The translations under genes and the position numbers were made by a program. A stretch of 64,000 nt of DNA from Cognatilysobacter tabacisoli. GTDB lineage: Bacteria; Pseudomonadota; Gammaproteobacteria; Xanthomonadales; Xanthomonadaceae. The notes under the pieces are model-generated. The model saw only the letters and a program-made list of their open reading frames with translations, had not been told where the DNA came from and did no database searches. The stretch spans positions 902,635 through 966,634 of the forward strand of contig NZ_KZ987400.1 of assembly GCF_003586305.1 (NCBI RefSeq), read 5' to 3'. Positions 1-9,213 of the stretch are shown piece after piece (the first letter of the stretch is position 1; each line of letters opens with the position of its first letter).

Positions 1-1404
1 GACGCCGGCGCGTACCGCACCGCCAAGGTCGAGCGCGGGGACATACGCGTCGCGATTTCGGCGACCGGGTCGCTGAGCGCGATCTCCACCGTCGACGTCG
101 GCAGCCAGATCTCCGGCCAGGTCACCGACGTACTCGTCGACTTCAACGACCGCGTCACCGAAGGCCAGGTGATCGCGCGGATCGATCCCAGCACGTTCCA
201 GGCGCAGATCGCGCAGGGCTCGGCGGCCGTCGCCAGCGCGCGCGCCAATCTCGCCACCGCGCAGGCCACGCTGCGCAACGCCGAGGCCGACTTCCGCCGC
301 AAGTCCGAGCTGGCCGGCACCCAGCTGATCGCGCGCAGCGACCTGGACCTGGCCCGCGCGGCGCTCGACCAGGCGCGCGCGCAGGTCAACGCGGCGCAGG
401 CGCAGATCACCCAGCAGCAGGCGTCGACGCAGACGTCGCGGCTGAACCTTCAGCGCGCGGTGATCCGCTCGCCGGTCGACGGCGTGGTGCTGACCCGCAC
501 GGTCGAGCCGGGCCAGACCGTCGCCGCGAGCCTGCAGGCGCCGGTGCTGTTCCAGATCGCCGAGGACCTGTCGAAGATGGAGATCGTGCTGGCGATCGAC
601 GAGGCCGACATCGGCCAGGTCAAGCCGGGCCTGCCGGTCACGTTCACCGTGGACGCGTTCGCCGACCGCCGCTTCCGCGGCCAGGTGCAGCAGGTGCGCC
701 TGTCGGCGACCAACACGAACAACGTGATCACCTACCCGGTGGTCGTCGCGGTCGACAACGCCGACGCGACGCTGCTGCCGGGCATGACCGCCAATGCCGA
801 GATCGAAGTCAGCCGCCGCGACGACGTGCTGCGCGTGCCCAACGCGGCGTTGCGCTTCAAGCCGGCCGACGAGGACGCGGCGACGGCCGGCGCGCCGGCG
901 GCCGCGGGCGGCGCGCGTGGCGGGTTTGCCGAGGAGCTGCCGGCGATCGCCGCGGCGCTGAAGCTGACCGATGCGCAGCAGACGCAGTTCGACGCCGCGC
1001 TGGCGCAGCTGCGCGAGCGCGCGGCCGCGCGCGTCGCGGCCGCGCCGCAGGGCGGCGGCAGCGTGCTGTTCGGCGGCGGCGGTCGAGGCGGCCAGCAGCG
1101 CGGCGGCAACGGCGGTGGCGGCGGCGCGGCGTCCGGCGCGATGCGCCAGCGCATGGCCGAGCGCTTCAACCAGCAGTTTGCCGCGTTCCGCGACAGCCTC
1201 GACGAGGCCCAGCGCGCGCGCTGGGACAGCGAGCTGACGGCGCTGCTGTCGGCGCGTCGCGCACCGCTGTACCGGCTCGTCGACGGCCGGCCGCAGCCGA
1301 CCACGGTCCGCGTCGGCGCGAGCGACGGCAGCTGGACCGAGGTCACCGGCGGCATTGCCGAGGGCGACGAGGTGGTCACCGGCGGCGGGCGCGCGGCGCC
1401 ATGA
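1..1404 (+). CDS. MacA-like periplasmic adaptor of an ABC efflux system (5' end missing)
   Basis: Membrane-fusion (HlyD/RND-adaptor) protein that would link the ABC transporter encoded next to it to an outer-membrane channel. The frame is open from base 1, so the signal or anchor region lies outside the window. Visible parts are a barrel-sandwich half with a VDVGSQISGQV-type motif, a long Ala/Gln-rich helical hairpin (about residues 75-150 of the visible protein), the second lipoyl half (VIRSPVDGVV) and a beta-barrel domain ending in VPNAALRFKP. An unusual insert of roughly 110 residues follows: a helix starting LTDAQQ, a Gly-rich linker and a second helix with LDEAQRARW. The membrane-proximal domain then resumes (VRVGASDGSWTEV). 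The stop overlaps the ATPase start as ATGA, indicating an operon. The substrate cannot be read from sequence. Confidence 0.9.
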   Translation, partial: DAGAYRTAKVERGDIRVAISATGSLSAISTVDVGSQISGQVTDVLVDFNDRVTEGQVIARIDPSTFQAQIAQGSAAVASARANLATAQATLRNAEADFRRKSELAGTQLIARSDLDLARAALDQARAQVNAAQAQITQQQASTQTSRLNLQRAVIRSPVDGVVLTRTVEPGQTVAASLQAPVLFQIAEDLSKMEIVLAIDEADIGQVKPGLPVTFTVDAFADRRFRGQVQQVRLSATNTNNVITYPVVVAVDNADATLLPGMTANAEIEVSRRDDVLRVPNAALRFKPADEDAATAGAPAAAGGARGGFAEELPAIAAALKLTDAQQTQFDAALAQLRERAAARVAAAPQGGGSVLFGGGGRGGQQRGGNGGGGGAASGAMRQRMAERFNQQFAAFRDSLDEAQRARWDSELTALLSARRAPLYRLVDGRPQPTTVRVGASDGSWTEVTGGIAEGDEVVTGGGRAAP

Positions 1405-2111
1405 CGCGGCCGTCCGTCATCGAGACCCGGCGCCTGCGCAAGGTGTACTCGCCGGGCACCGAGGCCGAGGTCATCGCGCTCGACGACGTCGACATGCGCA
1501 TCGCCCACGGCGAGTTCGTCGCGATCATGGGGCCGTCCGGTTCCGGTAAGTCGACGTTGATGAACCTGCTCGGCTGCCTCGACGGGCCCAGCGCGGGGAC
1601 CTACCTGTGCGACGGCGTCGACGTCGCCACGCTCGACGCCGAGGCGCGCGCGGTGCTGCGCCGGGACAAGATCGGCTTCGTGTTCCAGGGCTTCAACCTG
1701 CTGTCGCGCATGACCGCGCTGGAGAACGTCGCGATGCCGATGGGCTACGCCAACGTGCCGCGCGACGAGCGCGAGCGGCGCGCGCACGAGGCGCTGGCGG
1801 CGGTCGGTCTGGCCGCGCGCGAAGGCCACCGGCCCAGCGAGCTGTCCGGCGGGCAGCAGCAGCGCGTGGCAATTGCCCGCGCGCTGATCAACCGCCCGCC
1901 GATCCTGCTGGCCGACGAGCCCACCGGCGCGCTCGACAGCAAGACCGGCGAGGAGATCCTCGCGCTGTTCAAGCGGCTGCAGGCCGACGGCCACACGGTC
2001 GTGCTGATCACCCATGACCCGGAAGTAGCCCAGCACTGCGACCGCACGTTCGTGATGCGCGACGGCCGGCTGCACGAGCAGGGCCAGCCTGACCTGGAGC
2101 CGGCGGCATGA
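1401..2111 (+). CDS. MacB/LolD-type ABC transporter ATP-binding protein
   Basis: Nucleotide-binding subunit of 236 aa that powers the MacB-like export system. Walker A is GPSGSGKST (about residues 44-52), the Q-loop is FQGFN, the ABC signature is LSGGQQQR, Walker B is ILLADEPTGALD and the switch His is in LITHD. The LFxxLxxxGxTVVLITHD arrangement is typical of the LolD/MacB class. In E. coli MacB the ATPase and permease are fused; here they are separate genes. The start overlaps the adaptor stop (ATGA) and the stop overlaps the permease start (ATGA), so the three genes should be translationally coupled. Assignment to the class is firm; exported substrate is unknown. Confidence 0.95.
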   Translation: MTRPSVIETRRLRKVYSPGTEAEVIALDDVDMRIAHGEFVAIMGPSGSGKSTLMNLLGCLDGPSAGTYLCDGVDVATLDAEARAVLRRDKIGFVFQGFNLLSRMTALENVAMPMGYANVPRDERERRAHEALAAVGLAAREGHRPSELSGGQQQRVAIARALINRPPILLADEPTGALDSKTGEEILALFKRLQADGHTVVLITHDPEVAQHCDRTFVMRDGRLHEQGQPDLEPAA

Positions 2112-3346
2112 ACGCGATGGAAGTCCTGCGCACGGCGATCTTCGCGCTGCGCGGCAACTGGATGCGCAGCGCGCTGACCTCGCTCGGCGTGATCATCGGC
2201 ATCGCCGCGGTGATCGTGATGGTGTCGGTCGGGCAGGGCACCCAGGCCGAGATCGACAAGCTCGTGTCGGGCCTGGGCTCGAACCGGCTCGACATCAGCG
2301 CCGGCGGCGGCGGGCGCGGCTTCGGCGGCGTGCGCGTCAGCGCCAGCTCGCTGTACACGCTGACCCAGGACGATGCCGAGGCGATCCGCGAGGAAGTCCC
2401 CGAGGTGCAGTTCGTCGCGGCGTCGATCCGCGGCGGCACCCAGATCGTGTTCGCCGAGAACAACTGGTCGACCTCGTGGCAGGGCGTGCAGCCGGACTTC
2501 TTCGAGATCAACGGCTGGACGGTCGCGGCCGGCACCGGCTTCGAGCCGGGCGACTACAGCGGCGGCGGCAAGTCGGTGATCCTCGGCGAGACCGTCAGGC
2601 GCGAACTGTTCGGCGACGAGGAGGCCGTCGGCCAGACGGTGCGGCTGGGCCGGGTGCCGTTCACCGTGGTCGGCACGCTCAAGCCGAAGGGGCAGGGCGG
2701 CTGGGGCCAGGACCAGGACGACGTGATCCTGGTGCCGCTGGAAACCGGCCGGCGTCGCCTGATGGGCGCGATGGGGCTGCCGGCCGGCGCGGTGATGCAG
2801 GTCGCCGTCGGTGTCGCGCGCGCCGAGGACGTGACCTACGCGCAGGGCGAGATCGAAGCGCTGCTGCGCCAGCGCCACCGGATCCAGCCGGGCGAGGACG
2901 ACGACTTCACCGTGCGCAACATCGCCGAGATCGTCGCCACGCGCACCCAGACCACGCGGCTGATGTCGCTGCTGCTCGGCGCGGTCGCGACGATCTCGCT
3001 GGTGGTCGGCGGCATCGGCATCATGAACATCATGCTGGTGTCGGTGACCGAGCGGATCCGCGAGATCGGGCTGCGCATGGCGGTCGGTGCGGGGCCGCGC
3101 GACATCCAGCGGCAGTTCCTCGCCGAGGCGATGCTGATCTCGCTGATCGGCGGCGCGCTCGGCATCGCGATCGGCGTCGCCGGCGCACTGCTGGTGTCGA
3201 AGTTCGGATCGCTGCCGGTCGCGGTCAACGGACAGGTGGTCGGGCTGGCGGCAGGCTTCTCGATCGCCACCGGCCTGTTCTTCGGCTTCTACCCGGCGCG
3301 CAAGGCTTCGCAGCTGGACCCGATCGAGGCGCTGCGCCAGCAGTAG
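2108..3346 (+). CDS. MacB-like ABC transporter permease (FtsX family)
   Basis: Integral membrane subunit of 412 aa. It has the MacB/FtsX topology: one N-terminal membrane helix (about residues 18-42, containing LTSLGVIIGIAAVIVMVSVG), a large periplasmic domain (about 45-275) and three C-terminal helices (about 283-310, 335-360 and 372-395). The conserved segment after the second helix, GGIGIMNIMLVSVTERIREIGLRMA, is the FtsX coupling-helix signature of this family. It ends with PIEALRQQ, also typical. It is coupled by ATGA to the ATPase and would complete the tripartite efflux machine with the adaptor. A strong GC hairpin lies 12 nt after the stop. Confidence 0.94.
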   Translation: MNAMEVLRTAIFALRGNWMRSALTSLGVIIGIAAVIVMVSVGQGTQAEIDKLVSGLGSNRLDISAGGGGRGFGGVRVSASSLYTLTQDDAEAIREEVPEVQFVAASIRGGTQIVFAENNWSTSWQGVQPDFFEINGWTVAAGTGFEPGDYSGGGKSVILGETVRRELFGDEEAVGQTVRLGRVPFTVVGTLKPKGQGGWGQDQDDVILVPLETGRRRLMGAMGLPAGAVMQVAVGVARAEDVTYAQGEIEALLRQRHRIQPGEDDDFTVRNIAEIVATRTQTTRLMSLLLGAVATISLVVGGIGIMNIMLVSVTERIREIGLRMAVGAGPRDIQRQFLAEAMLISLIGGALGIAIGVAGALLVSKFGSLPVAVNGQVVGLAAGFSIATGLFFGFYPARKASQLDPIEALRQQ

Positions 3347-3357
3347 CCCCTGAAACG

Positions 3358-3387
3358 ACGGCGGGCGGCCCGAGGGCCGCCCGCCGT
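3358..3387. terminator. GC-rich hairpin between convergent genes
   Basis: A perfect 14-bp inverted repeat (arms 3358-3371 and 3374-3387) lies between the convergent permease and subtilase stops. There is no real T-tract on either side, so it may be a bidirectional terminator or an mRNA-stabilising stem. Confidence 0.55.
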
Positions 3388-3404
3388 TGGTCGCCGCGCC
3401 CGAC

Positions 3405-4583
3405 TCAGCGCGTGTAGAGCAGCCGGTTCGGCGAACCGGTGCCGATGCTGGTCAGCCGGTTGAGCGTGGCGTTGTTGATCAGCCAGCTGGTCACCGTGGT
3501 GCGCGATGCGGTCGGGAAGCGCTGCAGGTACAGCGCCGCCGCGCCGGCGACGTGCGGAGACGCCATCGACGTGCCGCTGATCGTGTTGGTCGCCGTGGTG
3601 CTGGTGTACCAGGCCGAACGGATCGAACTGCCGGGAGCGAAGATGTCGACGCAGCTGCCGTAGTTCGAGAACGACGAGCGCACGTCGGTCGACGTCGTCG
3701 AGCCGACGGTGAACGCGCCCGACGCGCGCGCCGGCGAGTAGTTGCAGGCGTTGGCGTTCGAGTTGCCCGCCGCGACGACGACCACCACGCCGCTGTTGGC
3801 GAGGTTGTTGGTCGCCGTGTCGGTCGCCGACGACGCGCCGCCGCCGAGGCTCATGTTCGCCACGGCCGGCAGCACGCGGTTGGCGCGCACCCAGTCGATG
3901 CCGGCGATGATCGTCGAGTTGGCGCTGCCGCCGGTGCAGCCGAACACGCGCACCGGCACCAGCCGCACGGACTTCGCCACGCCCCAGGTCGCGCCGCCGA
4001 TCGTGCCGGCGACGTGCGTGCCGTGGCCGTTGCAGTCGCTGGTGCCGCGGCCGTCGTTGATCGCGCTGTAGCCGCCGCTGACGCGCCCGCCGAAGTCGCT
4101 GTGGCTGGCGAGGATGCCGCTGTCGATCACGTACGCGCGCACGTTGGAGCCGGTGTAGTCGTAGACGTAGGTACCGTTGAGCGGGCGGTCGCGCTGGTCG
4201 CTGCGGTCCAGGCCCCAGGTCGCGCCGGACTGGGTGGCATCGAGGGTGACTTCGCCGTCCTCCTCGATGAACGCCACGCGCGGGTCCTTCAGCATGCGCG
4301 CCATCGCGCGCTCGTCTCCGCGTGCGACGAAGCCCTGCAGCGCGTGGCGGTACACGCCGGCCACGCCGACGTCGAACCGTGCGGCGAGGTCGACCGCCGC
4401 GTTTTCCGCGGCGACGGCCAGGCCGGGCGCGCGTTCCAGCCCGGGCGGCGTCTGCAGGCGTTCGGGGTCGAGCACGACGATGTACTGGCCCTCGATGGGC
4501 TTTTCCGCGCGGAGCAGTTCGCCGGCGTAGGCCGACGTGCCGAGGGCGAGCATTACGCTTGCAGCGAGAAGTCGCTTGATCAT
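3405..4583 (-). CDS. Secreted subtilisin-like serine protease (S8, proteinase K type)
   Basis: Extracellular endopeptidase precursor of 392 aa. The signal peptide is about residues 1-20 ([20 protein letters not shown]), followed by an I9 inhibitor-like propeptide (about 32-110) and then the catalytic domain. The triad is Asp154 (YVIDSG), His187 (NGHGTHVAG) and Ser339 (GTSMASPH), with Asn274 in AAGN as the oxyanion residue. It ends soon after the catalytic domain and, unlike the subtilase at 55871, has no PPC or P domain. The chosen ATG has AGGAAC about 7 nt upstream; the longer frame upstream is Arg-rich and not signal-like. Four visible Cys in the catalytic part suggest disulfides, as in proteinase K relatives. 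Confidence 0.94.
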   Translation of the reverse strand: MIKRLLAASVMLALGTSAYAGELLRAEKPIEGQYIVVLDPERLQTPPGLERAPGLAVAAENAAVDLAARFDVGVAGVYRHALQGFVARGDERAMARMLKDPRVAFIEEDGEVTLDATQSGATWGLDRSDQRDRPLNGTYVYDYTGSNVRAYVIDSGILASHSDFGGRVSGGYSAINDGRGTSDCNGHGTHVAGTIGGATWGVAKSVRLVPVRVFGCTGGSANSTIIAGIDWVRANRVLPAVANMSLGGGASSATDTATNNLANSGVVVVVAAGNSNANACNYSPARASGAFTVGSTTSTDVRSSFSNYGSCVDIFAPGSSIRSAWYTSTTATNTISGTSMASPHVAGAAALYLQRFPTASRTTVTSWLINNATLNRLTSIGTGSPNRLLYTR

Positions 4584-5025
4584 CTTGATGTTCCTGGCAG
4601 TGGTTGGGTGTGGGCCTGCGCGTCCCCTGCGGGCCCGGACGCCACATCCCCTGCGCGAACATCCGCCGGATCCGTGGCCCGGCGAGCAATCGCACCGGCG
4701 ACGCCGGCTGTCAACGGCGTGCCGACGCGCGTCGATGTTTCGATCTGAACGATCGATCGGCGCGCCTGCCGGGCCATGCAAGAAATCCGTGAAACGCAGC
4801 GCTGGCCGGCCTTTCCGCACGATGCGCTAACGCACGGAGCGCGCGTGGGTGGTCAGCGAGGTGAAGGCGCGTCCGCGCGTATTGTTGCGTTGCACCGACG
4901 CGCTGCGACGGCGCGCGCGTGCTGCAACCGCTTACATACCCACGCCAGTCCGGCGTCGGGCCGCGCGCGTGGCGGGACCCGCGCGCGGCCGCGTATGCTC
5001 GGCGCGATGACTTCCGGACTTCGCC
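4584..5025. other. 442-nt divergent intergenic region
   Basis: This holds the promoters of the subtilase (minus) and the asparaginase (plus). No gene is supported. On the minus strand a perfect TTGACA (4709-4714) sits about 126 nt upstream of the subtilase ATG, but the hexamer 17 nt downstream (GATTGC) is a poor -10, so the promoter is only a possibility. No clear promoter could be read for the plus-strand gene. Confidence 0.4.
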
Positions 5026-6060
5026 ATGCGCCGACTGCTCGTATGCCTGCTTGCCCTGTTCCCCGTCATGGCGGTTGACGCCGCCGGCACGGCGCCGCCC
5101 GCCGCTCCGAGGACCGCGCTGGTGATCCACGGCGGCGCGGGCTTCGTGCCGAAGGACAGCATCAGCGAGGCGCAGCGCGTCGCGTACCACGCCGCGCTCA
5201 ACCGCGCGCTCGACGCCGGCCACGCGGTCCTGGCCAAGGGCGGCACCGCGCTCGATGCGGTGACCGCCGCGGTCGTGGTGCTCGAGGAAGCGCCGGAATT
5301 CAACGCTGGCAAGGGCGCCGTGTTCAACGCCGCGGGCAAGCACGAACTCGACGCGGCGATCATGGAAGGCCACACCCGCCGCGCCGGGGCGGTGGCGGGC
5401 GTCACCACGGTGCGCAATCCGATCCGGCTGGCGCGCGCGGTGATGGAGCACAGCCCGCACGTGATGCTCGCCGGCGACGGCGCCGAGGCGTTCGCCGACA
5501 CGCGCCCCGAGCTCGAGCGCGTGCCGAACACGTGGTTCGACACCGAGCGCCGCCGCGAGCAGCTCGAGAAGGCGCAGCGCGCCGAACGCGACAAGCGCGC
5601 GGCCGTGCGCGACAGCGACAGCGACGCCGCGCCGTACTTCGGCACCGTCGGCGCGGTGGCGCTCGACGCCCGCGGCCACATCGCCGCGGCCACCAGCACC
5701 GGCGGCATGACCAACAAGCGCTACGGCCGCGTCGGCGACGCGCCGATCATCGGCGCCGGCACGTGGGCCGACGACCGCTGTGGCGTCTCCGGCACCGGCT
5801 GGGGCGAGTTCTACATCCGCGCCGCGGCCGCGCACGACATCTGCGCGCGCGTGGCGTACCGCGGCGACAGCCTGCAGACTGCAGCGGACGAGGTCATCAA
5901 CCGGTTGATCCCCGCCGCCGGCGGCGACGGCGGCGCCATCGCGCTCGACCGCGACGGCAACATCGCGATGCCGTTCAACAGCGGCAGCATGTTCCGCGGG
6001 TGGGTGCACCCCGACGGCCGCCGCGGCACCGCCATCCACGAGGCCGAGCCCGAGCGCTGA
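5026..6060 (+). CDS. Isoaspartyl peptidase/L-asparaginase, Ntn-hydrolase, exported
   Basis: Type-2 asparaginase/isoaspartyl dipeptidase precursor of 344 aa that self-cleaves to expose an N-terminal Thr nucleophile. A signal peptide (about residues 1-20, ending AVDAA) puts it in the periplasm, so a role in isoaspartyl peptide or asparagine scavenging is likely. The alpha-subunit start LVIHGGAG and the GTALDAV and FNAGKGAVF motifs are present. The processing site is in YFGTVGAVA, giving Thr207 as nucleophile, followed by the ATSTGGMTNK and GRVGDAPIIGAG motifs of the beta subunit. It is encoded alone, divergent from the protease. The Shine-Dalgarno is weak, but the ATG is directly followed by the signal sequence. 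Confidence 0.94.
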   Translation: MRRLLVCLLALFPVMAVDAAGTAPPAAPRTALVIHGGAGFVPKDSISEAQRVAYHAALNRALDAGHAVLAKGGTALDAVTAAVVVLEEAPEFNAGKGAVFNAAGKHELDAAIMEGHTRRAGAVAGVTTVRNPIRLARAVMEHSPHVMLAGDGAEAFADTRPELERVPNTWFDTERRREQLEKAQRAERDKRAAVRDSDSDAAPYFGTVGAVALDARGHIAAATSTGGMTNKRYGRVGDAPIIGAGTWADDRCGVSGTGWGEFYIRAAAAHDICARVAYRGDSLQTAADEVINRLIPAAGGDGGAIALDRDGNIAMPFNSGSMFRGWVHPDGRRGTAIHEAEPER

Positions 6061-6295
6061 CCCGCGGCAGGCGCGGCGCCGGGGACGGCCGGCCACGGCA
6101 GGGCGCCGGTCGCCGGCCAACGCCGCTTCAGGGGCGGCCGCCGGGCTTGTGGCAAAATCGCGGGTCCGCCGCGGCCCCGGCCGCGCTGTCCACCGTCTCC
6201 GGAGCCCGTTCCCGATGCCGGCTACCGCCGCTTTGCGCCGCGTTGCGCATTTCGCCGCCGTGCCCGCCGTTGTCCGGCGCGGGCGGGGCTGAGGC

Positions 6296-6676
6296 ATGGC
6301 CGACGAGTTCGGGCACCTGCCGCGCGGTCCGGCGCGGATCCTGAAGGCGACCCGCTGGTCGTTCCAGGGCCTGCGCGCGGCGTGGCTGCACGAGTCGTCG
6401 TTCCGGCTCGAGGTCTATCTGTTCGCGCTGCTCGGTCCGCTGGGCTGGGTGCTCGGCCAGACCCCGGTCGAGCGCGTGCTGCTGATCGGCAGCTGCCTGC
6501 TGGTGCTGAGCATCGAGCTGCTCAATTCGGCGGTCGAGGCGGTGATCGAGCGCTACGGCGCGGAGTTCCACGAGCTCGCCGGTCGCGCCAAGGACATGGG
6601 CTCGGCCGCGGTGTTCGTGCTGATGTTGAACGTGCTGTTGACCTGGGGCGCGATCGTCGGCCCCCGGCTGCTGTAA
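6296..6676 (+). CDS. dgkA: Diacylglycerol kinase (prokaryotic DgkA)
   Basis: Small inner-membrane kinase of 126 aa that phosphorylates diacylglycerol to phosphatidic acid during lipid recycling. It shows the family pattern: an amphipathic N-terminus with an ATRWSFQGLRAAW segment, a surface-helix Glu (FRLEVY), three membrane helices, and the active-site block ELLNSAVEAVIER followed by the AKDMGSAAV motif. Length matches E. coli DgkA (about 122). It is preceded by a 235-nt gap with no gene and followed 75 nt later by the TerC gene on the same strand. Confidence 0.96.
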   Translation: MADEFGHLPRGPARILKATRWSFQGLRAAWLHESSFRLEVYLFALLGPLGWVLGQTPVERVLLIGSCLLVLSIELLNSAVEAVIERYGAEFHELAGRAKDMGSAAVFVLMLNVLLTWGAIVGPRLL

Positions 6677-6751
6677 CCCGCCCGCGCCTGCGCTGCGCCG
6701 TCGCGCGCGCACCGCACCATTTTCCGCCATTGCCGTAGACAGGAATGCCCC

Positions 6752-7486
6752 GTGCTTGAACAGCTGCTCGATCCGCAGGTCTGGATCACCCTCATCACCC
6801 TCAGCGCGATCGAGATCGTGCTGGGCATCGACAACCTGGTGTTCATCTCGATCGCGGTCAGCAAGCTGCCGTACGGGCAGCGCGAGAAGGCGCGCAAGTT
6901 CGGCATCGCGGTCGCGTGCATCACCCGCATCCTGCTGCTGCTGACGCTGGCCTGGCTGGCCGGGCTGACGTCCGACCTGTTCCACCTGTTCGGCCAGGGC
7001 CTGTCGGTGCGCGACCTGGTGCTGATCCTCGGCGGCGCGTTCCTGCTGGTGAAGGGCACGATGGAGATCCGCGACCTGGTCGTCGGCGAGTCCGAGTCGG
7101 AGGACGTCCACACCCGGCCGGCCGCGTCGTTCATGGCGGTCATCGCGCAGATCGCGGTCATCGACATCGTGTTCTCGCTCGACTCGGTGATCGCCGCGGT
7201 CGGCATGGCCAACCAGACCTGGATCATGGTGTGCGCGATCCTGCTGGCGGTGGCGGTGATGCTGCTGGCCTCGCGCCCGCTGGGGCAGTTCATCGACCGC
7301 AACCCGTCGATCAAGATGCTGGCGCTGGCCTTCATCGTGCTGATCGGCGTGTACCTGGTCGCCGACGGCTTCGAGGCGCACATCCCGAAGGGCTACATCT
7401 ACGGCGCGATGGGCTTCTCCGCGCTGGTCGAGTGCCTGAACCTGTGGGTGCGGCGCAACCAGGGACGCCGGCTGGAGGCCGAATAA
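6752..7486 (+). CDS. TerC-family integral membrane protein
   Basis: Polytopic membrane protein of 244 aa with about seven hydrophobic segments. It carries the TerC (PF03741) signatures: IEIVLGIDNLVFISI near the N-terminus and DIVFSLDSVIAAVGM in the middle, each with an acidic residue in a membrane helix that is thought to bind metal. Family members act in tellurite resistance or Mn export coupled to secreted enzymes; the substrate here is unknown. The start is GTG at 6752; the nearby ATG at 6745 is out of frame. No yybP-ykoY-like riboswitch is visible in the short 75-nt leader. Confidence 0.9.
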   Translation: MLEQLLDPQVWITLITLSAIEIVLGIDNLVFISIAVSKLPYGQREKARKFGIAVACITRILLLLTLAWLAGLTSDLFHLFGQGLSVRDLVLILGGAFLLVKGTMEIRDLVVGESESEDVHTRPAASFMAVIAQIAVIDIVFSLDSVIAAVGMANQTWIMVCAILLAVAVMLLASRPLGQFIDRNPSIKMLALAFIVLIGVYLVADGFEAHIPKGYIYGAMGFSALVECLNLWVRRNQGRRLEAE

Positions 7487-7609
7487 CGCGTCGCGACGCC
7501 GCGGCCGGACGCCCCTCCGCCCCGGCGTCCTGCCGTCACGCCGCGTCCATTGCGTGTCGACGGGGCCGGTGTTGGAATGCCGGCCACGTTCCCCCGCTGG
7601 AGTTGCGTC

Positions 7610-8248
7610 ATGCGTAGGCTTGCGATGTCGTGGGTCCTGGTCGTACTCGTCGCGCTGCTCAGCGGCTGCGGCTACAACACGATCCAGTCGAAGGACGAGG
7701 CCGTGACCGCCGCCTGGTCGCAGGTGCTGAACGTCTACAAGCGCCGCGCGGACCTGGTGCCCAACCTGGTCGCGACGGTGCGCGGCTACGCCAGCCACGA
7801 GCAGCAGGTGCTGACCCAGGTCACCGAAGCGCGCTCAAAGGTCGGCAGCATCAACGTCAACGCCGACGACCCGGCATCGCTGCAGCAGTTCCAGCAGGCG
7901 CAGGGCGAGCTGCAGAGCGCGATCGGCCGGCTGCTGGTGGTCAGCGAGGCCTACCCGCAGCTCAAGGCCGACCAGAACTTCCTGCAGCTGCAGGCGCAGC
8001 TGGAAGGCACCGAGAACCGGATCACCGTCGAGCGCCAGCGCTACATCCAGACGGTGCAGGACTACAACACCTACATCCGCCAGTTCCCGACCAACCTCAC
8101 CGCGATGATGTTCGGCTACAAGCCCAAGCCGAACTTCACCGTCGACAATGTCGAGCAGATCCAGGAAGCGCCGCAGGTCGACTTCGGCACCCCGTCGCAG
8201 CAGAGCCAGCCGCAGCCCGCGCAACCGCCGGCGCCGGTGGGCGGCTGA
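7610..8248 (+). CDS. lemA: LemA family lipoprotein
   Basis: LemA-fold protein of 212 aa. The N-terminus is a lipoprotein signal with lipobox LSGC (Cys about residue 19-20). It is followed by the helical LemA domain with KDEAVTAAWSQVLNVYKRRADLVPNLVATV and IQTVQDYNTYIRQFP, both hallmark segments. It ends in a Gln/Pro-rich tail. The ATG at 7610 is preceded by CTGGAG at the right distance; the longer upstream frame lacks a signal. The two following genes encode TPM-domain proteins, a frequent LemA partnership thought to act at the cell envelope, though the biochemical role is unresolved. Confidence 0.93.
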   Translation: MRRLAMSWVLVVLVALLSGCGYNTIQSKDEAVTAAWSQVLNVYKRRADLVPNLVATVRGYASHEQQVLTQVTEARSKVGSINVNADDPASLQQFQQAQGELQSAIGRLLVVSEAYPQLKADQNFLQLQAQLEGTENRITVERQRYIQTVQDYNTYIRQFPTNLTAMMFGYKPKPNFTVDNVEQIQEAPQVDFGTPSQQSQPQPAQPPAPVGG

Positions 8249-8285
8249 TCGACGCGGCCCCGGCGACGGCCTCGGGTTGAACCGC

Positions 8286-9203
8286 ATGCCTGCCCGCCGC
8301 ACCGGCGGCTACCGCGCTGCGCTGGTGCGCGCCTGCGCGATCGTGGTCCTGCTGGGCGCCAGCCTCGCCGCGTTCGCGCAGGCGCTGGCGCCGATCCCGC
8401 CGCTCGATGCGCCGGTGGTCGACACCACCGGCACGCTCGACGCGGCGACGCGGCAGCGGCTGGAGGCGCAGGCGCTCGCGCTGCAGCAGCGCAAGGGCAG
8501 CCAGCTGCAGGTGCTGGTGGTGCCGACGACTCAGCCGGAGGACATCGCCCAGTACGCGGTGCGCGCGTTCGAGCAGTGGAAGCTCGGGCGCGCGGGCGTC
8601 GACGACGGCGTGCTGCTGCTGGTCGCCAAGGACGACCGCCGCGTGCGAATCGAAGTCGGCTACGGGCTGGAAGGCCCGATTCCCGACGCGACGTCCGCGC
8701 GGGTGATCCAGGAATACCTGGTGCCGAAGTTCCGCGCAGGCGACTACGCCGGCGGGATCGAGGATGCGACCGCCGCGCTGGTCAAGCTCATCGACGGCGA
8801 GCCGCTGCCGGCGCCGATGGCCGATCACCGCAGCAGTGGAGGCGGTGGCGGGAGCGGCTGGCTGTTCGCGCTGTTCGTCGCGTTCATCGTCGCCCAGGTC
8901 GCGCGCGGGGTGCTGGCGCGGACTCCGCGGATCGTGCGCGGCACCGTCGCGGCGGCCGCGGCCGGCGGGATCGCCTGGCTGCTGTCGTCGCTGCTGCTGG
9001 TCGGCGGCCTCGGCGCGCTGATCGGGTTCTTCCTCGGCCTGGCCAGCGCGCCGCGCGGCCGCTTCGCCCGCGATGCGGGGTGGGGCGGGTTCGGCGGCGG
9101 GGGCTGGGGCGGTGGGGGCGGCGGCTGGGGCGGCGGCGGTGGCGGTGGCTGGTCCGGCGGCGGCGGCATGAGCGGGGGCGGTGGCGCCTCCGGTAGCTGG
9201 TGA
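8286..9203 (+). CDS. TPM-domain (YgcG-like) membrane protein
   Basis: Protein of 305 aa with a signal peptide (about residues 12-32), a periplasmic TPM domain (about 40-175, with VVDTTGTLDAATRQRLE and RIEVGYGLEGPIPDA, both family signatures), then two membrane helices (about 195-215 and 228-258). The long Gly/Trp-rich tail ends GGGGASGSW, typical of YgcG proteins. TPM domains have been linked to phosphatase activity and to photosystem repair in plants; the bacterial role is unclear. It starts 37 nt after lemA and is followed after 10 nt by another TPM gene, so the three probably form an operon. Confidence 0.9.
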   Translation: MPARRTGGYRAALVRACAIVVLLGASLAAFAQALAPIPPLDAPVVDTTGTLDAATRQRLEAQALALQQRKGSQLQVLVVPTTQPEDIAQYAVRAFEQWKLGRAGVDDGVLLLVAKDDRRVRIEVGYGLEGPIPDATSARVIQEYLVPKFRAGDYAGGIEDATAALVKLIDGEPLPAPMADHRSSGGGGGSGWLFALFVAFIVAQVARGVLARTPRIVRGTVAAAAAGGIAWLLSSLLLVGGLGALIGFFLGLASAPRGRFARDAGWGGFGGGGWGGGGGGWGGGGGGGWSGGGGMSGGGGASGSW

Positions 9204-9213
9204 GGAGCCGTCG

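Noticed and set aside
4692-4714. TTGACA as a firm promoter for the first subtilase
   Set aside because: The -35 is perfect but there is no acceptable -10 at 16-18 nt.
6677-6751. Mn riboswitch before the TerC gene
   Set aside because: The leader is only 75 nt and shows no yybP-ykoY-like structure.
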